In this document: positions 1-7,330 of the stretch, in pieces
How positions within the stretch are numbered: the stretch's first letter is position 1
Layout: every line of letters begins with the position of its first letter
Assembly (NCBI RefSeq): GCF_022347785.1
Contig: NZ_JAKRGA010000003.1
Coordinates: 744,001-808,000, forward strand
DNA from: Psychrobium sp. MM17-31
Lineage (GTDB): Bacteria; Pseudomonadota; Gammaproteobacteria; Enterobacterales; Psychrobiaceae
Reading direction: 5' to 3'
Length of the DNA: 64,000 nt
Notes under the pieces: model-generated
The model's database searches: none
Seen by the model: only the letters and a program-made list of their open reading frames with translations
What the model was told of the DNA's origin: nothing
Program-made: the position numbers and the translations under genes

Positions 1-1
1 C

Positions 2-160
2 ACTCACCGCCCTGATCGTCATCATTTTGAGCTTAACGGCAAGCCAGCCGAGCGCATCGTGCTTGGTGACTGGTACGAACAAGGCTCGTCACTTGTTGTA
101 ACACCAGATGGCATGTCGCTCGAAAACCAAGCATTTATTTCACCCAAAGTTGAAGATTAA
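2..160 (+). CDS. lpxH: LpxH, UDP-2,3-diacylglucosamine diphosphatase (C-terminal fragment)
   Basis: Only the last 52 codons are in the window; the gene begins to the left. The reading frame opens with T-H-R-P and contains the stretch VLGDWYEQGSSLVV, which matches the C-terminal end of LpxH metallophosphoesterases, where a His from a THRP motif binds metal and a V-L-G-D/A-W strand follows. LpxH removes UMP from UDP-2,3-diacylglucosamine in lipid A synthesis, at the inner face of the cytoplasmic membrane. The frame ends in TAA, and bamE follows 82 bp downstream. The family call rests on a short tail, so another calcineurin-like phosphoesterase cannot be excluded. Confidence 0.72.
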   Translation, partial: THRPDRHHFELNGKPAERIVLGDWYEQGSSLVVTPDGMSLENQAFISPKVED

Positions 161-242
161 AATTTAATTTGGACTTTGGGGAACCCCTTGGCTATTATGC
201 CCTCCAAGTTGAGTACTAACGACGTTATTTATTTGAGGAAAC

Positions 243-611
243 ATGAGTTTAAAATCTGTATCACAAGCGCTGCTAATCGCATCACTAACATTGACCTTGC
301 CAGCGTGTTCTTTTGTCGATTGGTTGGTATACAAACAAGACAAACCTCAAGGTAACTTCTTAGAGCAAAAAGACATCGACAAACTCCGTGTTCAAATGAC
401 CAAAGAGCAAGTAGCCTTCATCATCGGTCGCCCAGTGGTTGACGATGTTTACGGCGGCGACAAATGGCGCTACGTTTACCACTTTAAATCAGGTCGTAAC
501 GCAGCAATCACCTACCGCGAGCTAATCTTAAACTTTAAAGATAATAAGTTAGTTGATATGACAGGTGACTACACACCAAACGACGCGTTTAACACGCCAA
601 TCGCTGAATAA
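243..611 (+). CDS. bamE: BamE, outer membrane protein assembly lipoprotein
   Basis: This 122-residue lipoprotein belongs to the SmpA/OmlA (BamE) family, the small non-essential subunit of the BAM complex that inserts beta-barrel proteins into the outer membrane. A type II signal peptide ends in the lipobox L-P-A-C with Cys22. The core shows the family pattern: K-E-Q-V-x-x-I-I-G-R-P, then DKWRYVYHF and a final strand ending L-V-D-M-T-G-D. A Shine-Dalgarno GAGG lies just before the ATG. It faces rnfH-ratA-smpB, the neighbourhood seen in many gammaproteobacteria, but a pilin gene separates it from rnfH here. A strong hairpin terminator follows the gene. Confidence 0.95.
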   Translation: MSLKSVSQALLIASLTLTLPACSFVDWLVYKQDKPQGNFLEQKDIDKLRVQMTKEQVAFIIGRPVVDDVYGGDKWRYVYHFKSGRNAAITYRELILNFKDNKLVDMTGDYTPNDAFNTPIAE

Positions 612-632
612 ACTGTCTTAACTTACAAACAC

Positions 633-669
633 AAAAAGGCCGCGCTTAGATAATAAGCGCGGCCTTTTT
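633..669. terminator. Bidirectional Rho-independent terminator between bamE and the pilin gene
   Basis: Perfect 16-bp arms (633-648 and 654-669) enclose the 5-base loop GATAA. The stem carries the GC core GGCCGCGC and is flanked by five A on one side and five T on the other, so it can end transcription of bamE and of the convergent pilin gene. Confidence 0.93.
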
Positions 670-684
670 AATGAAACTAACTTT

Positions 685-1203
685 TTATAAATTGACGGTG
701 ACTTCGCCAGTATTCGAATTATAAAAAATTGTATAACTCGGTTCAGCAACATATTCATAAGTACAGGTGCTAGCACTATACCTTGCTCGATAATCCTCAG
801 AGTCATTGCTATTAACAGTAGCGCCCTGCGTATCCATTACTGAATTCCAAACATCGATGCAGTCATTTGTGCTATTCATCGTTAAGCTCGTACCTCGACT
901 ATCAGCCGGATAGCCAAAACTATTCACCGACAAGTGCCTATGATTTGGATTCGTCGACGAAACAATCTGGTTGGCATCCTTAATAAAATCTTGTACTGCC
1001 TGCCCGTTGCCTCGAAGTTGCCACGCTAAATGAACTTGATCGACACCCGCTTTAAATGCAGCTCCCACACCTTTTATTGTCGCTTGTTGTGCTTCATCCC
1101 GCACATCAACAAATTTAGGCGCTGCAACAACAGCTAAAATGCCTAAAATAATAATAACGACAATCAATTCAATTAACGTAAAACCGCGTTGGCGCTGTAA
1201 CAT
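685..1203 (-). CDS. MSHA-like type IV pilin
   Basis: This 172-residue prepilin has a short leader (MLQRQRG) cleaved before Phe8, the class III motif GFTLIELIVVIIILGILAVV with the conserved Glu5 of the mature protein, and A-A-P-K-F after the helix as in MshA-type pilins. Two cysteines in the C-terminal half (N-D-C-I-D and S-T-C-T-Y-E-Y) probably form the D-region disulfide. PilD-type peptidase would process it at the inner membrane. There are no assembly genes nearby, so it is an orphan (minor) pilin relying on a distant MSH or type IV pilus system. It sits inside the normally tight bamE-rnfH junction, which suggests insertion. A GGTGAG Shine-Dalgarno precedes the ATG. Confidence 0.85.
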   Translation of the reverse strand: MLQRQRGFTLIELIVVIIILGILAVVAAPKFVDVRDEAQQATIKGVGAAFKAGVDQVHLAWQLRGNGQAVQDFIKDANQIVSSTNPNHRHLSVNSFGYPADSRGTSLTMNSTNDCIDVWNSVMDTQGATVNSNDSEDYRARYSASTCTYEYVAEPSYTIFYNSNTGEVTVNL

Positions 1204-1255
1204 AATTAACTCACCGTAATCCCTGTAAAACCTATGTATAAAGTATAGACCTTGA

Positions 1256-1600
1256 TTAGTCCTTTTTTCTTACCTGATTGACACGACCACCTGTCACTTT
1301 ATCTGCGCGCCCTTCTGCAACAGCTTTCTCTGCACGACGCAAGCGAGCCGCTTTAGGGTCGGCGATTAACGGGCGATAAATCTCAATGCGATCGCCATCG
1401 CGACAAGTGTCAGTCAGCTTAGCCGTGCGATTAAACACGCCAACCTTTGGTTTGGTAAAATCAAAATCGAGAAAATACTTATCGATGCCTGACTTGGCAA
1501 TAATCTCGCTAATCGTCGATTCGCTATCAACCGACAATTCAATAATCTTTTGTTTTTGTGGCGTGGCAAAAGCCACCAATACATTAATTTGCTCACTCAT
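1256..1600 (-). CDS. rnfH: RnfH/RatB family ubiquitin-like protein
   Basis: A small protein of the RnfH (RatB, UPF0125) family with a beta-grasp fold, encoded next to ratA in many gammaproteobacteria; its molecular role is not firmly known. Diagnostic features are V-x-V-A-F-A-T near the N-terminus, K-V-G-V-F-N-R, and D-G-D-R-I-E-I-Y-R-P-L-I-A-D-P-K followed by a basic tail rich in R-R-A. The longest frame starts at a GTG two codons upstream (1606); I prefer the ATG at 1600, which begins MSEQ. The start overlaps the end of ratA by 8 bp, indicating translational coupling in a ratA-rnfH operon. Confidence 0.9.
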   Translation of the reverse strand: MSEQINVLVAFATPQKQKIIELSVDSESTISEIIAKSGIDKYFLDFDFTKPKVGVFNRTAKLTDTCRDGDRIEIYRPLIADPKAARLRRAEKAVAEGRADKVTGGRVNQVRKKD

Positions 1601-2024
1601 AAACACGTTTCGCTCGTTCGCTAAAGGCCGTAACCATATTGCCTGCTAGTTCTTTAAAAATCTTTCCAAACGCCAACTCAGCCAATTTATTATCAAACTC
1701 AAATTCTAAATCTAAGCTGACTTTACACGCATTGTCATCCAGTGCTAAAAACGACCAACCACCTTGTAATAACTTAAACGGACCGTCCACCAGCTGCATA
1801 TCAACGCGCTGATTCTCAAGCAGTGTATTGCGCGTCGTAAAGGTTTTCTTAATCCCCGCCTTTGATACATCAACGCTCGCCACCATCACATTGCCATCAA
1901 ACGATACAACACGCGCACCAACACAACCGGGTAAAAACTGCGGATAAGACGCAACATCATTAACTAAATCATACATTTGCTGCGCGCTAAACATCACCAG
2001 CGCACTACGGTTTACTTGAGGCAT
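1593..2024 (-). CDS. ratA: RatA, ribosome-association (START/COQ10 fold) protein
   Basis: A 143-residue protein of the polyketide cyclase/START COQ10 family. Family hallmarks are MPQVNRSALV, M-Y-D-L-V-N-D-V-A-S-Y-P-Q-F-L-P-G-C and the closing F-S-E-R-A-K. E. coli RatA is reported to bind 50S subunits and block 70S formation; homologues are also linked to coenzyme Q binding, so which role applies here is open. An AAGGAAG Shine-Dalgarno precedes the ATG, and rnfH follows with overlap. It is divergent from smpB with about 215 bp between them, the usual arrangement. Confidence 0.9.
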   Translation of the reverse strand: MPQVNRSALVMFSAQQMYDLVNDVASYPQFLPGCVGARVVSFDGNVMVASVDVSKAGIKKTFTTRNTLLENQRVDMQLVDGPFKLLQGGWSFLALDDNACKVSLDLEFEFDNKLAELAFGKIFKELAGNMVTAFSERAKRVYE

Positions 2025-2240
2025 AACTCTTCCTTTACAAAATCGGCGCTATCATATCACAAGCGCCCTTAAATACTCATACCTAAGCGGATACAAATAC
2101 TTAACAGCTAACAACTTCTAATGTCTTCGCTTGCTTGCCGCTGTGATCTTGGTAAACTTAGCCACAATTTCAGCGTCGCAACACTTCTTGATTCATTAGT
2201 TTTCATTTCACGCGACCTCATCAGTTAAGAGTTAAATCAG

Positions 2241-2726
2241 ATGGCAAAAAACAAAGGCAACAAGAAAACCAGTCCGGGTAATATTGCCAAAAATAAAAAG
2301 GCGCATTTCGAATACGCCATTTCAGAAAAAACCGAAGCAGGTCTTGAGCTACAAGGCTGGGAAGTAAAATCAATGCGCACTGGCAAGGTCAACATGACTG
2401 AAGCCTACTGTATTGTGCAAAATAACGAGATTTTACTGCTTGGTTGTCACATCACACCGCTCAACACCGCATCGACACACGTATTTTGCGATCCAGAGCG
2501 GCCGCGTCGCCTGCTGCTTAATCGCCGTGAAATCGACAAGCTGAAAGGTTTAGTCGATCGCCAAGGTTTCGCCATCGTTGCCATCAGCCTCTACTGGAAA
2601 GGCCCATGGGCAAAAGTTGAAATCGGTTTAGGTAAAGGTAAACAAGCCCACGACAAGCGCGACGACACCAAACAGCGCGACTGGGAACGTGAAAAATCAC
2701 GTGTCATGAAAGATTCACTGCGCTAA
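2241..2726 (+). CDS. smpB: SmpB, tmRNA-binding protein
   Basis: This 161-residue protein binds the tRNA-like domain of tmRNA and delivers it to stalled ribosomes for trans-translation. Visible family features include an N-terminal basic stretch and K-K-A-H-F-E-Y, then [13 protein letters not shown], the A-Y-C sequence, H-I-T-P, and the basic C-terminal tail [10 protein letters not shown] that becomes helical in the mRNA channel. Length is typical. Its RNA partner ssrA lies about 115 bp downstream on the same strand. Confidence 0.97.
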   Translation: MAKNKGNKKTSPGNIAKNKKAHFEYAISEKTEAGLELQGWEVKSMRTGKVNMTEAYCIVQNNEILLLGCHITPLNTASTHVFCDPERPRRLLLNRREIDKLKGLVDRQGFAIVAISLYWKGPWAKVEIGLGKGKQAHDKRDDTKQRDWEREKSRVMKDSLR

Positions 2727-2757
2727 TAACTTAGCGCACTATCGATTAATTACTTGC

Positions 2758-2793
2758 GACTAATTGCTTGATATTCCATCAAGTAATTAAGTC
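2758..2793. repeat. Hairpin between smpB and ssrA
   Basis: Inverted repeat arms at 2761-2772 and 2778-2789 match at 11 of 12 positions around a 5-base loop, and can be extended to G-A-C / G-T-C ends with a one-base bulge. No T-tract follows, so it is more likely an mRNA 3'-end or processing structure than a classical terminator. Confidence 0.45.
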
Positions 2794-2842
2794 ACTGGTT
2801 GCTCAATGCGCCAAGCGCGCGTAGAATAGCCATTATCGCTTT

Positions 2843-3197
2843 GGGGGCGATTCAGGATTCGACGGGATTCTCGAAACCCAAGGTGCATGCCGAGGGGCGG
2901 TTGGCCTCGTAAAAAGCCGCACTTAAATCTATTCGCAAACGACGAACAGTACTCTCTAGCCGCTTAGGCCGCTAGCTTTCCACCCACGTGTGCTTGTGCG
3001 CTGGGATTCGGAAAGTCACACTACACAGGATCGCGTGGAAACTTCGTCTGTAGTTGAAGCGTTAAAATTTAATCAGGCTCGCCAATATCAATCCTGTCTG
3101 TCGGAGTGATTGCGGTTAACCTAAAGACATGACTAAGCATGTAGGACCGAGGATGTAGGTTTTTCGGACGCGGGTTCAATTCCCGCCGCCTCCACCA
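2843..3197 (+). ncRNA. ssrA: tmRNA (ssrA), trans-translation RNA
   Basis: The 5' end GGGGGCG pairs with CGCCTCC before the 3' ACCA to give a 7-bp acceptor stem with one G-U. The 5' part GATTCAGGATTCGACGGGAT and the T-arm GGACGCGGGTTCAATTCCCG are diagnostic. The resume ORF runs 2935-2967 (GCA to TAG) and encodes the tag ANDEQYSLAA, with the usual ANDE start and LAA degron. smpB is just upstream. The 3' end is intact although a mobile island appears to have inserted here. Confidence 0.97.
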
Positions 3198-3223
3198 CAT
3201 TCGGGTCTGTTACCGCAGACCTT

Positions 3224-3262
3224 AAAAAGGGGCTAATCAGTTTTCTGATTAGCCCCTTTTTT
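3224..3262. terminator. Rho-independent terminator downstream of ssrA
   Basis: Perfect 17-bp arms (3224-3240 and 3245-3261) around a TTTT loop, with core GGGGCTAATCAG and a T-tract. It lies 27 bp after the tmRNA 3' CCA. It may have arrived with the island, because a second, different AAAGCCC...GGGGCTTT hairpin follows the displaced ssrA fragment at 5534-5575. Confidence 0.9.
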
Positions 3263-3351
3263 AATTCTCGAATTTTGATTGTTCGTGGAAATATACTTAC
3301 AGAGTAATGGGTGCCTATTTTCATTTCAAATCTTTATTTCATCTTCTACTC

Positions 3352-3828
3352 TTAGATAGTTCCTGATTCACATTGCTGTTTTCGCAAATTATATTCCTCA
3401 ATCAAAGGTGTTTTTAAATCAACTACAACGATATCTGATACTCCAATTCCTGTATCAACTTCTTGAATCCAAATAGAGATATTATCTTCATCTATTTTTC
3501 TGTTTAGCATATAACTTTTACCAGCCTCAAAATTCACTTTGAAATGCGCAAAAGCCTCCCTTTTACTGTTGGGAATATCCCGTCTGAAAACTCTAGCTTT
3601 AACCCATAGCTTATGCTCACCTGCAATGTACTGTTTTGGCTGAGTCCAAGTTATCGGCTTATTTTTAAAACACATTAGATGAACATACTCTAATTGCCGC
3701 CCTTTATCTCTTTTGAAATTCTCAAATCTGAAGTGTTCTTCTTTTATCTGTGCTTTGATTGGCAATAAGGAACAGCCAGAAAGTATAAAACTAAAAAAGC
3801 CTGTCAGTATTAATGTCAATTTTTTCAT
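3352..3828 (-). CDS. Hypothetical lipoprotein
   Basis: A 158-residue protein of unknown function. The N-terminus MKKLTLILTGFFSFILSGCS is a type II signal peptide with lipobox L-S-G-C at Cys19, so the mature protein should be lipid-anchored in the cell envelope. The rest is a mixed, rather basic sequence without a motif I recognise; it resembles small periplasmic domains made mostly of beta strands. A GGAAA sequence lies shortly before the ATG. It lies in the AT-rich island next to ssrA and has no obvious operon partner, with 375 bp separating it from the DUF2971 gene upstream. Confidence 0.7.
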   Translation of the reverse strand: MKKLTLILTGFFSFILSGCSLLPIKAQIKEEHFRFENFKRDKGRQLEYVHLMCFKNKPITWTQPKQYIAGEHKLWVKARVFRRDIPNSKREAFAHFKVNFEAGKSYMLNRKIDEDNISIWIQEVDTGIGVSDIVVVDLKTPLIEEYNLRKQQCESGTI

Positions 3829-4203
3829 AATTTTTCCGTATTAGATTAGCATCAAACAGCTTGGGTGAAAATTTGTGCCTGTCCCTTTTTTTCGCATTCA
3901 CCTACCGAACGGCAACATTTAATATGAACAATATTCCCACTTAACTCTTCGTTCGACTTAAGAACCACTTCCATTTCATTTACACTCAATGCTACAAGAT
4001 ATTATTTCATGTTATTCCTTTAATTTTTAATAGCGTTATATTGATTACTTTCAAGCGCAGTAATCAATATAGTCTTCACACTAGCTTCCAATTCAAATAC
4101 CAATCAGGAGACTAAATTCAATTAATTTGGACTTGAATTATATCCCCGCCGATAACGAATCAAGACTCCATTTTATTAATCAAATTGACCTCACCATAAT
4201 GAA
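3829..4203. other. Gene-free AT-rich stretch within the island
   Basis: No coding frame with a credible start is visible on either strand. The stretch must hold the promoter of the lipoprotein gene and the end of the DUF2971 transcript. No clear hairpin with a T-tract was found. A short G-T-G-C-C-T-G-T-C-C-C followed by T-rich DNA occurs near 3876. Confidence 0.5.
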
Positions 4204-5169
4204 TTAAATATTTCTAAATGGACAGTGAGAGCTAGTAATCTCTACACTCAAATTTTTTCTCGTAGTCATTGATTTCATTCCAAATGCAGAATCCGATTTA
4301 TGCTCACAAGGGCCAATAATTATCTCTTTAATGTTTTTCAGTTCAATTGGATATTTAATATAAGGGACAACCGTTCCTATTGCACTAATTCTAAAACAAT
4401 CTTCTCTAGTGCTTTCCACCATAAAAGAATCAGCTTTCTCATCTAATTTAGGATGAAACTCGTTCCTTGCCTCATAATAATCAAACGACTCATCGCCATT
4501 GATCGTAAACCCCTGTAAACAAGATGTAATAAACCTTACTTCCTTTTCATCCTTAAACTTTTCATTCTTGTATGAAGCAAAAAAAAACAAAGCTGCCTCG
4601 CATAACTCAAAACTAGTTACCCCAAAAAATCTAGAGTATTTTTCATCACTCCACCCATCAATATAACGATCGAAGCATTCAATAATAATTGACGCTAGTT
4701 CGTTAACTAATTCATCGATAACCTCATCTTTATCCGTAAAATACTTCACATCTACAAGCTCTGAAGTTGTATTAGCTATAATTAGTTTGTTATCCGTAAA
4801 ACTATCTCTTTCAAAATTCAAACAGTAAGATGTATTCCCACCTCCGTAAGTTAGCCAATGCGCCAGGTTATCCCTCTCCGTCGTGAAAGAAGTAATATAA
4901 AAAGCTGCATTCATAGCGTATTTTTCAAGCATATTTTCTAATTCAGATAACAAGCTCTTCGACGTTTCCTCGAAACGCTTGTGCTTTTCATTAACTTTTA
5001 TAATGGTCTTCTGCGTAATTAATTCATAATTATCAACAGTTACGTTATAAGCTTCCTTTATCTCTTTCGTGTCATTCATAAATCTAAAGTGAGTTGACCA
5101 TAGATTGCTCTGTTCAACTATTCCAAGCAACCCATGTCCACTTGTATAGTGATACAAATTATTTTCCAT
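4204..5169 (-). CDS. DUF2971 domain protein
   Basis: A 321-residue cytoplasmic protein with the DUF2971 pattern: N-terminal LYHYTSGHGLLGIVEQ, then L-W-S-T-H-F-R-F-M-N-D-T-K-E-I, a central D-N-L-A-H-W-L-T-Y-G-G-G, and I-K-E-I-I-I-G-P near the end. Members occur scattered in mobile islands; their biochemical role is unknown, although the N-terminal fold has been compared with ADP-ribosyl-transferase-like enzymes, which makes a role in defence or toxicity possible but unproven. The frame is open for 25 codons upstream (to 5244); I chose the ATG at 5169 because the domain starts a few residues later and an AGGGAAAG sequence precedes it. No partner gene is adjacent. Confidence 0.75.
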   Translation of the reverse strand: MENNLYHYTSGHGLLGIVEQSNLWSTHFRFMNDTKEIKEAYNVTVDNYELITQKTIIKVNEKHKRFEETSKSLLSELENMLEKYAMNAAFYITSFTTERDNLAHWLTYGGGNTSYCLNFERDSFTDNKLIIANTTSELVDVKYFTDKDEVIDELVNELASIIIECFDRYIDGWSDEKYSRFFGVTSFELCEAALFFFASYKNEKFKDEKEVRFITSCLQGFTINGDESFDYYEARNEFHPKLDEKADSFMVESTREDCFRISAIGTVVPYIKYPIELKNIKEIIIGPCEHKSDSAFGMKSMTTRKNLSVEITSSHCPFRNI

Positions 5170-5499
5170 CGTTTTTACTTTCCCTACATATTTGTATTGA
5201 GACAAATACGCTACAACCAAATACAAATCAAGTGAAATGATCAATAATTTGTGACACTCATAATTATCTCTTTGAATTATTGAGACTAACTCTGCTGTCG
5301 TATCTAAAATCCAATTTTATAGAGCAAAAGAAGCTCGTCTCTATTCCAGAATTAGCATCAATAAAGCCTTAATGTAATATGTTGTTCTGCCTACATATTG
5401 ACGACAAAACTCCGCTCAAATAAACTTGCGCCAAAACATCTCAGTAATTCGGTTTTTTGAGATAATTGAAGGTAAAGTTGTGATTCTTGTTCCCCTGCA

Positions 5500-5577
5500 T
5501 CCACCACATTCAGGTTTGTTATCACAGACCTTACAAAGCCCTACCATGTTAATTGGCGGGGCTTTATTTTGAGCTAA
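5500..5577 (+). repeat. Degraded copy of the ssrA 3' end plus terminator (putative attR)
   Basis: Positions 5500-5533 match the tmRNA 3' terminus and flank (3191-3224) at 30 of 34 bases, and the four preceding bases TCCC are shared as well. A hairpin follows with AAAGCCC (from about 5535) pairing to GGGGCTTT (to about 5575), probably the original ssrA terminator. The upstream T-arm is not conserved, so this copy is not functional. Confidence 0.7.
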
Positions 5578-5597
5578 ATGAATTGACAGGATAATCA

Positions 5598-6356
5598 GTG
5601 ACAACACAACAAGTTTTGAACGCAGTTTTACTAGCAACTGCGACCTTCGCGATATCAACAGCGCATGGATTTACCCCAACACCACACAACAATCAAAAGA
5701 TAGAATCTTTTAGCCAAGCCAAAAAGAAGCTCCTAGCTAACGTCTATAACGACCATCGCACAACCTTATATTGTGGCGCTTCTTTTAACGGTAAAAAGCA
5801 GGTAGTCGATTACAAAGGCTACACCAGCTCAAAGTATAAAAAGCGCGCCAAGCGAATTGAATGGGAACACGTGGTGCCAGCAGAAAACTTCGGCCGCGCT
5901 TTTGCTGCTTGGCGCGAAGGTGATGCGCAATGTGTGAACAGTAAGGGCAAGAAATACAAAGGTCGTCGCTGCGCCAATAAAGCCAGTAAAGAATATCGTC
6001 TGATGCAAGCTGACATGTATAACCTATTCCCCGCTATTGGCGCTGTAAACGCCTATCGCAGTAATTTTAACTTTGTAATGCAGCCGCAGGAAAAGTCTGA
6101 CTTTGGTGCTTGTGATATGCGCATCGAAAACAAAAAAGCGCAACCACCTAAAGAGGCGCGTGGACGAATAGCTCGCACCTACCTCTACATGGACAGCGCC
6201 TACAAACATTTCAAAATGAGCCGTGCGCAGCGACAATTGATGCAAGCGTGGGACAAACAATTCCCGACATCATCGTGGGAATGTCAACGTTATCAGCGCA
6301 TCAAAAAGATCCAGCTCAACGAAAACGACATCATGCAACAGCGCTGTGCGGCTTAA
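5598..6356 (+). CDS. endA: Endonuclease I (EndA/Dns family), secreted DNase
   Basis: A 252-residue non-specific nuclease of the endonuclease I family, exported to the periplasm or medium to degrade DNA. The beta-beta-alpha-metal motif R-I-E-W-E-H-V-V-P-A-E-N carries the general base His91, and Q-A-D-M-Y-N-L-F-P-A-I-G-A-V-N supplies metal ligands. Cysteines (T-L-Y-C, G-D-A-Q-C, R-R-C, G-A-C-D, W-E-C) fit the disulfides of Vibrio Vvn/Dns enzymes. The start is GTG: TAA lies two codons upstream in frame, and AGGA sits 6 bases before. The signal peptide (about residues 1-24) lacks the usual positive N-terminus, perhaps because island insertion just upstream changed the original start. Confidence 0.93.
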   Translation: MTTQQVLNAVLLATATFAISTAHGFTPTPHNNQKIESFSQAKKKLLANVYNDHRTTLYCGASFNGKKQVVDYKGYTSSKYKKRAKRIEWEHVVPAENFGRAFAAWREGDAQCVNSKGKKYKGRRCANKASKEYRLMQADMYNLFPAIGAVNAYRSNFNFVMQPQEKSDFGACDMRIENKKAQPPKEARGRIARTYLYMDSAYKHFKMSRAQRQLMQAWDKQFPTSSWECQRYQRIKKIQLNENDIMQQRCAA

Positions 6357-6427
6357 ATACTTTAATGATAATTTGGAACGTCCTTAACTATCCCATAATT
6401 TGCCTTCTTTACATTTGACTCTGGTGT

Positions 6428-6449
6428 CGCATACTTTTAAAAGTATGCG
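6428..6449. repeat. 22-bp perfect palindrome after endA
   Basis: Arms of 11 bases (CGCATACTTTT and its complement) meet without a spacer, followed by CTTTAGTATTT. It lies 72 bp after the endA stop in a 265-bp gene-free stretch before the next pilin. It may be a weak terminator hairpin or a dimeric regulator site. Confidence 0.5.
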
Positions 6450-6621
6450 CTTTAGTATTTCGAGTATCTATATCTTCTTCTTTTTTATGGATAAACATCC
6501 AAATTGAGGTTCCGCTCATTAAGATTTAAATGTTATATTGAGCAAAAGTTAAGTATCACTTCTCAATGGTTTCGTTATATTTAGCTTTACACCAAGAGCT
6601 AAAAACATCTGGTAAATATCA

Positions 6622-7185
6622 ATGCATCAATTTAAAAACACACCAAACAAACAGCAAGGTTTTACGCTAATTGAGCTCATCGTTGTTATTATTATTTTAG
6701 GAATTATTGCTGTTACTGCGTTACCAAAATTTGTTAACTTCTCTACTCAAGCTCACTTGTCTGTATTCAAATCGACATTTGGTGCGTTCAAATCAGCAAT
6801 GAATTCTCAACATCTATTATGGATCACGCGTGGTTCGCCTAAAGGTACAGATGCGCTTAACTTAAATGGTGATCTTGACTTTAATAGCTTTGGGTTACCA
6901 GCTGGTATTGATGATGGGGCAAACGTTGACTCACCAAAAGATTGTGTAGATATCTTCAATAGTATTATGAATGCTAGTGCATTATTAGCTGTACCTATTA
7001 ACGATGGCAACGGAATAAAAAATCTCAGTCAGGATGTAGATATTGCAGTCACTAATAATTCTAGCATTTGCTATTACACTTTCGTGACTGAATCAAAAGA
7101 AGTTGGCTATAACGCTCGTCAATTCAGATATTTATACACCACTGGAGAGGTAATAGAGTGGCCTAATGGCTTTACTCTACGATAA
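6622..7185 (+). CDS. MSHA-like type IV pilin (second copy)
   Basis: A 187-residue prepilin with a 13-residue leader ending N-K-Q-Q-G, cleavage before Phe14, and the class III helix FTLIELIVVIIILGIIAVTA with conserved Glu5, followed by L-P-K-F-V-N. Two cysteines (K-D-C-V-D-I-F and S-S-I-C-Y-Y) correspond to those in the pilin at 685-1203, so the two genes are paralogues, but the bodies have diverged. There are no pilus assembly genes nearby, so it depends on a distant secretion system. It is isolated: 265 bp after endA and about 145 bp before the transglycosylase gene. Confidence 0.85.
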   Translation: MHQFKNTPNKQQGFTLIELIVVIIILGIIAVTALPKFVNFSTQAHLSVFKSTFGAFKSAMNSQHLLWITRGSPKGTDALNLNGDLDFNSFGLPAGIDDGANVDSPKDCVDIFNSIMNASALLAVPINDGNGIKNLSQDVDIAVTNNSSICYYTFVTESKEVGYNARQFRYLYTTGEVIEWPNGFTLR

Positions 7186-7330
7186 CTATAAGTTAGCGAA
7201 TTACTTATATTATTACTTTCAACTTAATGGGTTAACCACTGAGAACTTGTTACTCGTTACGATGTATCAATATTAACGTATTACGCCCAATAAATTGGGA
7301 TTATTTTATTGTCTAATTTGGTTCATTTAC

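Larger units (their letters stand above)
3198..5533. mobile_element. Decayed genomic island remnant at the ssrA 3' end
   Basis: The 34 bases spanning the tmRNA 3' end and flank (3191-3224) recur at 5500-5533 with 30 identities, including an unbroken 12-base TCCACCACATTC. The 3' end of ssrA is a classical attachment site for tyrosine recombinases, so the pair reads as attL/attR of an old insertion. The DNA between is visibly AT-rich and holds a lipoprotein gene and a DUF2971 gene, both on the minus strand. No integrase remains, so the element is no longer mobile by itself. The island identity is inference; the repeat is seen directly. Confidence 0.65.

Noticed and set aside
3133-3324. 63-codon minus-strand ORF overlapping the tmRNA 3' end
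   Set aside because: It is antisense to the tRNA-like part of ssrA and its peptide contains VVEAAGIEPASEKPTSSV, a well-known false protein arising from tmRNA genes.
3871-3895. G-T-G-C-C-T-G-T-C-C-C plus T-run, as remnant of an IS200-like or REP-associated transposase
   Set aside because: Too short, and no transposase reading frame or terminal repeats are visible around it.
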